Below are positions 49,441 through 59,130 of a stretch of DNA of 64,000 nucleotides, piece by piece. The DNA comes from Zeugodacus cucurbitae (taxonomy: Eukaryota; Arthropoda; Insecta; Diptera; Tephritidae). A program made the translations under genes and the position numbers. Within the stretch, counting starts at the first letter, position 1. Every line of letters starts with the position of its first letter. The stretch is taken from the NCBI RefSeq assembly GCF_028554725.1, contig NC_071668.1, forward strand, positions 53,735,732 to 53,799,731, written 5' to 3'. The notes under the pieces were generated by a model. That model searched no databases, was not told where the DNA came from, and saw nothing but the letters and a program-made list of their open reading frames with translations.

Positions 49441-51861
49441 ACTAAACTAAATAAAACTTTCAATTTACTTCTATTAGAGAGATATGTATGTAGTATTTAG
49501 CCTATAAGTCAAGTTTTTAATTTTGTTTGTTTTTTTTGAGCAAATAAATTTTGAATTAAGTAAAGCAGTTTTTGTAATTTGTCATTTCATGTATTCACAA
49601 AGTAAACTTGGTCCAAAACCTTTACAATAAAACTTGGTAACCGAGTACGGACTTTATACTTATTTTTGTTGCTTTTATTTAAGAAGTTTTTGATAAAAGA
49701 GTAGCGCCCAAAGATAGCGAACAGAGTAGTGGCAAATCGATAACAGCCAATGCAAACAAACTGTGCATTACAACGGCATTTACATAATTACAGCCATTAA
49801 TTATATTTGTATACGCTATAAATATTTTTAAAGCTTAACAATCAATTCAATTGAACAAACATTTTCGTGTGCTAAAGTCATTAAACAATTAACAACTATA
49901 TGTAGATAGTTAATGCAAATATTTCTGAAAACTTCTACGTGTATTCATACACGTATCACCGTGCTGTGTGTTGTTTTGTTTGCATGCAGCTTAATTCTCC
50001 ATTCAAGCCAATTTAGTTATTTGTCACTTAAGCACACACAAATTTGTCGACACAGCCTTTAAAATATTAATATTTAAAAATACCTTACGTGTTGACAGCA
50101 AACAAAATAAGCTAACAATAAACATCATCTTAGCTTACGCGTATGGTGACACTTTTGTATGGGCCTCTCCATAAACGTCGAAGCTCAGAGGAGAGAGAGA
50201 GGAGGTGGGCGAGCGGAACGGTTGACAAGTTTCGATAGCAAATTACCGATTCATGTCAGGCGGCGTAAAGTGCCTCGGCAGCCACATCACAACAATTGAC
50301 AATAGAAATAAAACCGTTTACAAAACTACAATAGCAACAACATAGATAAAATCAGCAAAATCAAGCAGCACAGTAATAGCATAGTAATTGAATTAATAAA
50401 TAAATTCAGCTAAATGACAATAAAAAAGGCGTACCGAAAATCATAAACTACCCGAGAAGTGGGACAGAGGGCGGGCATATCCGAAGAGTAGTAGTTGATT
50501 GTGCACTGTGCGCTTTCAGCAGCTGTCAGTCATAAAAACTTCTAGCCACAAACGTGCATAACATAATAACCAATTGAAATGAACGATTATGTACGTATAA
50601 TTGTGTCGCTTGAATATACAGCTAGTGACACACACGCACACACACACACCATACAAAAATACACTTTTGACAATCAAACGCGAACCTAATCAAATTGTAT
50701 TTATATTTATACGCGGCGCTCATGGGAGCTAAATTGCTAAAATTAGGAATAAAAGGCATTAAAAATCACTGTCATCGCATTTGAAAATGAAATTGTGCAC
50801 ACACACACATATACATACAAACAAATAAAAACAATATAAATAAACAAAATTGTATTTGTTATGAATGCTTTCAATAGCTACAACAACCACAACAACAAAG
50901 CTGTTATTTCAGTAATTCATATGTTCGTATCTGTCGTTCGTTCCGCTTGAGTACGACACTCGAATGACGATAATTTCAAATCAATTGGAAATTGTCACTA
51001 TTAATTTATTTATGAGTGAATTCACGTAAGCGATTTCGTTTTTACGATCAACACAATAATGGTGCACTAGGTTATTGTAACTTTTTTTTGTCGGTTGACA
51101 ACTGATTGTCAGCGAATAGAAAAATATGCGCTTAGATGTGATAATGCATACATTGGATATGTAAATTTCATATTTTTCAGCTGGTGACACCTTGGTTGTA
51201 CACGAAAGGAGAAAAATATTTATTGCTTTTTTGTATATATATAGTTATTGGACACTGGTGAAAAATTGTAGAAAACTTAATATTTTTAAAAAGAGAATAA
51301 TCTTTTCATATATACATATTATACACTAATCACTTGAAAAGAAAAAAATATAATCGCCACACTCCAAATGTATTTTTTAATTTGATCTAACCCTCAAGAA
51401 CTTGAGTATTAATTTCGCTGCTGTCTGTCAATTGTTTCGTGAGATATAGCAATTTGAGATACGGACGATTTAGTATTTTGAAAAATTTATATCAAAAAAT
51501 TTCGTGTGCTAATGAATCATCATGAAAAATACTGCTGATAACAAGTGGTTTGCAAAGTAGTATTATCCAAACTCTGCTTCAGACAAAGTAGCCAGACATA
51601 CCATAAATGGTTTCCAAAGAAGTTATACAAACAGCGAAGATTATGAACTCAGTGGACCTACAGAGTAGGCAGATGGAAAAATCAAAAATATCTATAACAT
51701 GATTTTGAATGGCCTTAAATTACAATAACTCCATACTCGCAAAATATTGAAGGATTGCTTGGTTCCCTCTCCGGAGTTTAATCTGTAGGCATTCGAGTGG
51801 ACTCTACGCCGTGAACCTAATTGAAAGCATGAAAAGATCTAACAGTCAGTTGGAAAAGTTC
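49441..51861. other. Intergenic sequence, no gene seen
   Basis: No supported gene. A GAGAGAGAGAGG stretch at about 50190-50203, CA runs at 50625-50650 and 50798-50808, and an island of balanced base composition at 50140-50530 could be regulatory. Confidence 0.45.
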
Positions 51862-52405
51862 TTCTTCTTCTTGACTGGCGACAACGCTAACGCGGTTATA
51901 GCCTAGTCCACAACAGTGCGCCACGCATATCTCCTTTTGGCAGTTTGGCGCAAATTAGTAACACCAAGTGAAGCTAGGTCCTTCTCCATCTGGTCCTTTC
52001 ATCGGAGTGGAGGTCTCCCTCTTCCTCGGCTTCCACCAGCGGGTACTGCATCGAACACTTTCAGAGCTGGAGCATTTTCGTCCATTCAAACAATATGACC
52101 CAGCCAGCGTAGCCGCTGTCTTTTTATTCGCTGAACTATGTCAATGTCGTCATATAAATCGTACAGCTCATCGTTCCATCGTCTGCGGTATTCGCCGTTG
52201 CCAATGTTTAAGGGACCATAAATCTTCCGCAAAACCTTTCTCTCAAAAACTCCTAGTATCGCCTCATCGGATGTTGACATCTTCCACGCTTGTGCACCAT
52301 AAAGTAGGACGGGAATGATGAGGGACTTATAGAGTTTGATTTTGGTTCGTGGAGAGAGGACTTTACTTTTCAATTGCCTACTCAGTCCACAGTAAAGTTT
52401 GGGAT
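51862..52405 (-). pseudogene. Dead non-LTR retrotransposon, 3' end (copy 3)
   Basis: The minus-strand frame 52409-52086 reads GLSRQLKSKVLSPRTKIKLY, SLIIPVLLYGAQAW, ILGVFERKVLRKIYGPLNIG, EYRRRWNDELYDLYDDIDIV and KRQRLRWLGHIV. It is the same protein segment as the carboxyl ends of copies 1 and 2. Downstream (52080-51880) are PAGGSRGREtsT-like wording and the 3' untranslated region, ending in an AAGAAGAAGAA tail (about 51860-51873 in reverse). The 3' end is complete and the 5' part is truncated, the usual result of incomplete reverse transcription. Confidence 0.85.
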
Positions 52406-53123
52406 GCAATAACCATAAACAACGAATATATAATAATTAAAATTAGTATTTAATCTGAAATAAAAACAGCATTTTTTTCTTTTTTTCTTTAACAAATCAA
52501 TGAGAACGATGGTCAAATTGCTTTGACAATATTCAATATAAGCTGTATTCTTCAGATATGATCTCGGCGGTTTCTCTATTTTCGGATCTCAACAGAATGT
52601 TTTTTGGATAAATATTTAGTGACAATAAAAATATAATCGCCAGCAGCAAGGTCTTTCTTTTTACAAAAATATATTATTACAAAAAAGGTGTCGAAAAGCT
52701 TTTAATGTAACCAGATAGGTCTAGAACATAACAAAATTTTATGGTTGCTTGGAAAAGCAGAACGCACATAATGGAGTTTGTGTCAGTCAGAATAATATAC
52801 AATTGTGTAATACGCGTTCTGTATGTACTTATTTTAAGTTTTTTTTATCTTAATCACCTATTTGGAGTGTAAAAATTTCGATATATATTGCATTTCACGA
52901 CACAGTCTACCATTTTAATGAAGCCGCCACGGGCTTGATAAGAAATTTTTCAAAATATCTATTATGGTCGGAAAGGGACCGCGACGTATTCGATCAGTAC
53001 CAATTTATATTGAATTGAGTCTGACTAAGAGTAAGTGTGAATGTTTCGTTGATTCCAATTGAAAGGATTGGAGCTCGTGGTGAATTTTCTACAGTATACA
53101 TAGTCAAGCCCGCCTTTAAGTAA
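52406..53123. other. Intergenic sequence, no gene seen
   Basis: AT-rich, with nothing recognised. Confidence 0.5.
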
Positions 53124-53125
53124 TA

Positions 53126-53616
53126 CAGTGGAACTTCTCTAACTCGAATCGCCATAATCCTCAAAAAAACTTCGAGTTAGAGAGATTCTAGTTATAGAAT
53201 TTTCATTAAAACATATAAATGTAAAAAAAGCTGTAAAATATAAATTTATACACTGTTTTATTTATTTACTTCACAAAAAAATTTATGGACGTATGTTAAA
53301 ATATGTTTTTTGTAATTTTGTTTGTTGCATTTTGCTATTGTTTGGCTATTGACGTCTATATCTCATGCCTTTGTTAGATAATTTATGCAATCCATAACTG
53401 TAATATTTAATTTTTTATTCACCTCCATACGATATAGAGGGACTTTTTTAAAATTCTGCCTCGATAGTAAAATTTTAAATATTGTATTATGCACTGACCA
53501 AAAAGTTCGATTTATGGAAGCATATTTTTATGAAATTTTACTTCTATTGCCACTTCAAGAGTTCGGGTTATGGAGAACTTCGAGTTATAGAAATTCGAGT
53601 TAGGGAAGTTCCACTG
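53126..53616. mobile_element. Pogo/Tigger-like MITE, complete
   Basis: Begins CAGTGGAACTTCTCTAACTC (53126-53145) and ends with the reverse complement of CAGTGGAACTTCCCTAACTC, flanked by TA (53124-53125 and 53617-53618). The inverted ends extend about 25-30 bp with few mismatches, then carry further AACTCGAA/CGAGTTA motifs. CAGTGGAACYTC ends with a TA duplication are typical of the pogo branch of Tc1/mariner. At 491 bp it has no transposase. Related debris lies at 12174-12295 and 35228-35411. Confidence 0.85.
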
Positions 53617-54767
53617 TATAATATAAGGTTAATTCTTAGTTGTACTATTTTTTCACTCACTCACTGAAGGTTTTACAACAAAAGATACAACATTAGCAAA
53701 AGAAGAATAAGAAAAAGAGTGGAAGGAGAAAATCACAGTCATATCTATATTTTTGGGTGTGATTGAAGCTCGCTTTGCATGAAATCGCAGCATGCTCTCT
53801 CCTCTTCGTAATTTCCACTCACAAAATATATATAATATATATATTTGTTCAATTGGCTATCATATTTGTCAGGAAAAATGCCATCAACTATAATTTCCTG
53901 GTTGCAAAAAACATTTAAGTGTTATAATTAAAAGACCAACGTTTTATTTTTTAATATGTATATTTATTATTTTCATTTAATTGCAAAATGAAAACTAATT
54001 ATTCCATCAATTGTGTAGTTGTAGTTTTTGACTTTTTTATATTTATTTTTTATGGAAATCAGTTTGAGTTATATAAACACATACAAGCGCTGCATATGCA
54101 GTTAAACATGGGTTGTACGCAGATAAATATTTCAAGTTTTTCATGTTTTTCATGTATGTATGTATATTACATTTATTACATAGCTAAATTAAATTTTTAA
54201 AAGCCATTAAAACAAATCAATTGTAAGTGAAAGGCCATTGACAAGCGCTTTCAGTACTAAACAAAAAACTAATTCACAATTTTCACGCTTAAAATTATAT
54301 AATTAAAGGCAAAGAGTACAGACATATTACATTTATGTATATATATATATTAACTTAATAGTAACAAAAAACTAGTTAATGTGATTGTTTTTGTTAAGGT
54401 TTCATGGTTATTTGAAAAACAAAAATGCTTTGGCTGCATTTTACAACTAAAAACTTTAATTACTTTTTACGCTTTTGCTCATAAATACATATACCTACAG
54501 ATGTGGGTATGTATGTATGCATGTTTGCATGTGTGTGTGTAAGTCATATTTTTATCATTTAAAACCTAATAAGCCTAGCATCCAACTACATTTTAGTATC
54601 ACAGTGTAAAACGATCGCAACAATAGCGCATTCTCAAATTGAAATTTTTTCATACAGTATTATACTTTTTTTGAAACGCAATTTTGTATTAATCATTTTT
54701 TAACGTTTTTGTTTTTTGTGTTTTTTTTTGCCTTTTTTCTTGCAATTTTAAACCTCATTGTTTTCTG
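53617..54767. other. Probable noc 3' untranslated or downstream region
   Basis: No coding frame. As the sequence downstream of the minus-strand noc stop codon, its right part is likely to be 3' UTR. Candidate AATAAA signals on the minus strand are at 54768-54773 (listed separately) and 54042-54047. T/A and TATG microsatellites lie at 54500-54540. Confidence 0.4.
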
Positions 54768-54773
54768 TTTATT
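54768..54773 (-). terminator. Candidate noc polyadenylation signal (AATAAA)
   Basis: TTTATT on the plus strand, hence AATAAA on the noc strand, 195 bp after the stop codon. It is the first such hexamer downstream, but a later one at 54042-54047 is equally possible and the true cleavage site is unknown. Confidence 0.3.
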
Positions 54774-54968
54774 TCTCTTCCAAGTTTTTGGTATGCATAT
54801 TGTAACCGAGTGCGCGGCACTACATGCCTATGCCCCTTCACTGCAGGCCTCGCAGTCGACATGTACGCGCACGCGCATCACTCAAAGATCACACGGTTAG
54901 CCTTTCGTTCTCCTTGACTAGCCTTGTTTTCAGCATTTTATGCGCTTCAGCTCCGCTATAGCACAAGC

Positions 54969-57900
54969 TTACTGATGCACCGCTGCTGAGCCAATGCGCT
55001 GACCATACATCGCGTAGGGCGAGTAGTAGGGTCCCAAAGCCGCAGCTGCAGCAGCCGCTGCGGGATTAAAGCCAGTCATACCGAAGGCGGATGGTGCGGA
55101 TAACGCGCTAGCTGGTATGCCACCGGGTTTAGCGTAAGGATGATATCGGGCCGCAGCAGCAGCGCTCATCGGACTCAATGGGGGTGTTGGATAACCAGCG
55201 CGCAGTGCTGATGGTGGGAAGAGTGTGCCCAATAATGATTGTGCTTGTGACTGTGCCAAAGCGGCGGCGGCAGCAGCGGGATCGGAGAGATTGCCGGTGT
55301 GCGTGCGCAGATGTGAGAACAGTTCGTCGGAGGTCTGGAAGCGTTTGCCACAATAAGCGTCGCCTATCACCCAACTGCAGACATATGGCGCTGAACGTGC
55401 CGCAGCAGCACTAGCGGCGGCAGCAGCGGCGGCTTGCGAGTAAGGATGGCTCGGTGGGAGACCAGCGGCGCCGCCCATCATGGCCATGCCGTATTTTTGG
55501 TGTTCACATTGTGTGCAACCGGCTGGACAGGGTGCGCCCATGAGCATTTGTTGCGTATGTGCCGAGTACGGGCAGCCAGGACAGTAGGGATCCTTGCAAA
55601 CGGGTACAATAGCCTCACCGCCGGATGGTGTCTTGATGCGTTGATAGCTGATGTAGGGATTGGGTTGTGAGCCCGGTCCATTGGGACCGCCTGGATAACC
55701 GCCACTTGCGGCAGCAGCAGCCAACATTGCTGCGTGATGGTGTGAGAAGCCGCCGGCAAATGGTGGACGGAAAGCGGGATTGGCGTGTTGTTCCATACCG
55801 GGTGGGCAGCAGAGCGCCGACAGTGGGTTAATGCCATATGGACCGGCCGCTTTGTAAGCGGCAGCAGCAGCAGCAGCGGCCGCAGCCATACTGCTCATCT
55901 CCTTCGGGTGTGTGGCCGAACCGTGGCTATTATTCAGCACTTCCATGCCAGAGCGTACAATTGGGCTGGCACCGCGTTGTGAAGAACCGGCGGGAGACAC
56001 TGTTTTGCGATTGTTATCGTTTGGTGTTGGTGTAGCACCGTGACAATTCTCCATTTTGATGGCATGTGATTCTGGTGTGCAATTAGACTTGTTACGTGAG
56101 GGTACGCGTGTATTGTTATCAGCACCACCGTTGGAGGAGCACTTTGAGCTGGGTCGTTGCTCATCCACGGATGTTGAGGACGATGACTTGAATGTGTTGT
56201 GGTTTTGAGCGCTCAGCACGTTTGTTTCGTATGGCTTAAAAGCCAACTTCACCTCGGTGGTATTTGGTGTGCTGGATTTAGGCGACTTAGCCTGTGTGGG
56301 CGACTTGGAAGCGCTCAGGTCCGAACTGGCATTTGATGAGGTGGATGACGAAGATGAAGATGTAGATTTCTTTGATTTGTCAATAGCGAGTAAGGGCTTG
56401 ACAGCCGAGGAATCGGCGCCAATTTGTGAGCAAGTTTGTGCCAACAGAGCGAGTGGACTTTTCTTGGCGTCCATCTGGAAGGAGAAGAGTGGAGAAAAAG
56501 TTTATGAGTAAAGCGTTTATATAACTCTCAAATTAATATAGAATTTGGAGACACCTACAGCTAAGCTATTTTTAAAGCATAAGCCTATATGTATAACACC
56601 TTCAACTATATGTACTATACTAAATGCATCTATTTTTGATTGCACGCGCAGCTCATATTTCTGCCGTCCCGCCACAGGTGCGGGACCCCCATCTAATACC
56701 CCCCATTAATATGAATGTATTAGCACTTTGGTTACTTTATTTCGCTATTTTCATTTTTATATCGCACATTTCTTACTTAAAAACATCCATAATTCAGTTT
56801 TGATAGCTACATTACGAAAGAATTTCGATCTATAAAACAGCTTTCACCGCCAATGACAGTACAATAAAGACATTTTTTGTGACTATAATGACCAACATTT
56901 ATGAGTCCATATTGTGACACAGAGATTATGAAGTCAATAAAATCGCTGATATGATCATAAAAATAAATTTCATTTAATGTATTCAGTGTACATTTTTTTC
57001 ACTCAAATTTTGATAGTATTTTTTTATGATACCTTAAATTTTCTTTTACGAGTGCTTCAAACATGTTTTCATAAATAAATAAATAAGGCATAATGTATGC
57101 GATATAAAAAACGAAATATGAAATAATTAACTTTTGGCTCACTTGAACTGAACTGTGGCGCTTGGGAAAATATTTAATTATCGAGACGATTAGTTATTTT
57201 TTATAATGAATGGTGGAAAGTGCGGTGTTCAACGAGTGGTTTGGAGAATGTTATATACTTTAAAGTGTTAAAATTAAATAATTTTAAATAAAAATTTGAA
57301 CTATTGGACTTTTTAGTGAAATTTTTAAGATTTTTTTTTCACGTTTAGTTTAAATTCTTTAATAAGTGTTGTGTAAAATTTTCGAATTTACATAATGGAA
57401 AAAAATCATTACATAACAAATGTTAAAAAAATTTTTTAACTTAATTTTTTTTATTTATTGAATGTTTTTTTCCTCAACATTAAGAATGCCATATTGAGTG
57501 CCTAACTCTACCGATTTTAACGGCGGAATTTTCACATCTTTTCTCAGCAAAATTTAATTTCATGACAATTATTTCTTATAAGGGACTCTTTACTTCTGCT
57601 CAATGAATTTTAGTTTCCTTTGAATTTTTTTTCAATTCCCTGCTTACTTTTTGGACTCTTTTAGTTGTGAAAAAACAGGTTGAGCTATATATTAATCTCA
57701 TAACATTTTTTACTAATTTTTCTATGCATTTCCACTTGAGTTACAGTGGGCTCTGGATTTCTTCAAAAACTACTATTCTTCCGAGTTAATATTTTTTTCT
57801 TAGAAACTGTCAATTTTTCAGCCTTAATAATTTCCAGGCATTTTTATGATGCTTAACTCTTTTTTCTTGACTGAAACTCACCGTTGTTGGGATTGGTGAT

Positions 57901-57971
57901 AAGTAATCCGGTTGCAAGTATTGGTTGTTGCCAATGGTAACAACACCGCCGCCACCTTCTAAAACAACCAT
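54969..57971 (-). CDS. noc: No ocelli (Noc), NET-family zinc-finger co-repressor; two coding exons
   Basis: Join of exon 1 (57882-57971, 30 codons) and exon 2 (54969-56474, 501 codons plus TAA), 531 residues; Drosophila Noc is about the same length. Exon 1 encodes MVVLEGGGGVVTIGNNQYLQ and ends in SPIPTT; exon 2 starts MDAKKSPLALLAQTCSQIG. That amino end identifies noc rather than its paralogue elbow. Domains by full-protein residue: Sp-like SPLALLAQTCSQIG 36-49; serine-rich linker; Groucho-binding FKPY 109-112; polyalanine about 227-236; buttonhead-like box CKDPYCPGC 323-331; single zinc finger C396-x8-C405-x12-H418-x3-H422; alanine/proline-rich tail with TPPLSPM. The family recruits Groucho in the nucleus and, in Drosophila, acts in ocellar, eye, leg and tracheal patterning. 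The first ATG of exon 2 is internal, in phase with exon 1. The gene is isolated in a desert. No frame defects. Confidence 0.96.
56475..57881 (-). other. noc: noc intron
   Basis: 1407 bp, from the GTGAGT donor at 57876-57881 to the pyrimidine-rich CTCTTCTCCTTCCAG acceptor ending at 56475. It is AT-rich with long T runs. A GC-rich patch at 56645-56700 is the only stretch that stands out. No other feature recognised. Confidence 0.85.
57882..57971 (-). CDS. noc: noc coding exon 1
   Basis: Too short to stand out as an open frame. On the minus strand the ATG (57969-57971) sits in good context (AAAATGG) and gives MVVLEGGGGVVTIGNNQYLQ followed by PDYLSPIPTT. The exon ends ACAACG directly before GTGAGT (57876-57881), a consensus donor. 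Joining to the CTTCCAG acceptor before 56474 keeps phase 0. The YLQPDYLSPLP-like motif is the conserved amino terminus of the noc/elbow family. Confidence 0.93.
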
Positions 57972-58547
57972 TTTACGCAAATCCAAAGGTTGTGCAGAAA
58001 GCGTGGGTAATGAAGTTGAATAATACAGCTAATCCACAAAAATGGTTAATCCAATGGGAGCGATGGCGTAGCTGGACTTGTAGCAGCTAACAGTTGTAAC
58101 GATGCGTTGGTTAATCCAATAATTTATTTTATTTTCAATTTTTTAGCAAGTTTTCAGCTTTTAAGCGATTTTTTTTAATAATCCAGCATTTAATTTGCTT
58201 GAGCACAATTTATTGTTTTATAGTTAGCACACTATATTTTTGTATATTCTTTGCAGCGAAAGTTTAATTTTTATGCACAAAATACTTTCGCGCTGCTTAG
58301 TTTAATAATTCACTTTTGTTTTGAAATTTGTATTTTTCAGCGCCACACAAAATGACGGAACACAAACTATTTCGATAATTTCGAAATATTTATTTGTTTT
58401 TATTTTTTGTTGTTTTTGAGCACAACCGTTTTATTTCGACTAACAAATTAGCTTGTGGGTATTTCTATAGCCAAAATGTATTTAGTTTGCTACGTTCCGG
58501 TTTTATTTTCAAACACGTCTTAACGCAAAGGAAGCCAAACACGAACT
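57972..58547 (-). other. noc: Predicted noc 5' untranslated region
   Basis: Lies between the predicted initiation site at 58547 and the ATG. It is 576 bp and AT-rich, with T-rich and A-rich runs and no long upstream frame apparent. It assumes no intron in the leader; an unseen 5' intron would alter it. Confidence 0.5.
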
Positions 58548-58549
58548 GA
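58515..58549 (-). promoter_or_regulatory. noc: Predicted noc core promoter (Inr + DPE, no TATA)
   Basis: On the minus strand, TCAGTT (58544-58549, A+1 at 58547) matches the arthropod initiator TCAGTY. AGACGT occupies exactly +28 to +33 (58515-58520), a perfect downstream promoter element. That element works only at this spacing, so the joint match is unlikely to be chance. There is no TATA box at -30. Inr+DPE promoters are typical of developmental regulators in flies. Confidence 0.6.
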
Positions 58550-58964
58550 TTTTTCTGTGACACACAACTTGCTAAGGTACTGTCAGTCGTGCTGCGGTAC
58601 GGTTCGCTGCAAGAGCGCTTCATTGACGTCCAACTCAATTACACTCTTGCGGAGAGCGCATACTGCAGTGCAGTTAGACAACGTTTACCGTTGCACTCAA
58701 AACCTGAATGGAGCGCGCTGCCATTTACGGGCGTAAGAGTAAGCGAGTGCGCATAGGTGAGTGCGAGCAAGAGCGCTATAGCGTAATTTTCAAATATGGC
58801 GTACTTTTTGTCCAATCAAATCGCATGCGCCATAAAAATATGTAGAAATATATATGCTTTGATCTTTCGAAATGCGAGACGGCAGCGCCATTGACAGCCT
58901 AACTCTCTCATTTATACATAGGCACACTGCTAATTGTGGCAACCAGCTGTCAAGCGGTTTGTTA
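58548..58964. other. noc proximal upstream region
   Basis: 417 bp between the predicted start and the palindromic MITE. More GC-rich than the flanks (58560-58760), with repeated GAGCGC/GCGCTC motifs. Likely proximal regulatory DNA; no individual site can be assigned. Confidence 0.4.
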
Positions 58965-59127
58965 GACCGTTTTCACACAGGCAATTTTTGTCGCGGCAAT
59001 TCTTAGTTTTATAGGAGAGGGGGCGACCAAGGGAAGCGAGAGAGAGAGAAATTCTCGTCTCTTCGTCGCCCCCTCTCCTATAAAACTAAGAATTGCCGCG
59101 ACAAAAATTGCCTGTGTGAAAACGGTC
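58965..59127. mobile_element. Palindromic MITE, 63-bp perfect arms, TTA duplication
   Basis: The arm 58965-59027 (starting GACCGTTTTCACACAGGCAA) is the exact reverse complement of 59065-59127, separated by a 37-bp spacer. TTA flanks both sides (58962-58964 and 59128-59130), the 3-bp duplication of PIF/Harbinger-type elements. The spacer includes GCGAGAGAGAGAGAAATTC, a GAGA-factor-like motif. The perfect arms imply recent insertion or gene conversion. It lies about 420 bp upstream of the predicted noc start. Confidence 0.85.
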
Positions 59128-59130
59128 TTA

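Noticed and set aside
55129..56164. Several open frames in other phases over noc exon 2
   Set aside because: GC-rich coding sequence of noc leaves the other frames open; the noc frame is the only one with conserved motifs.
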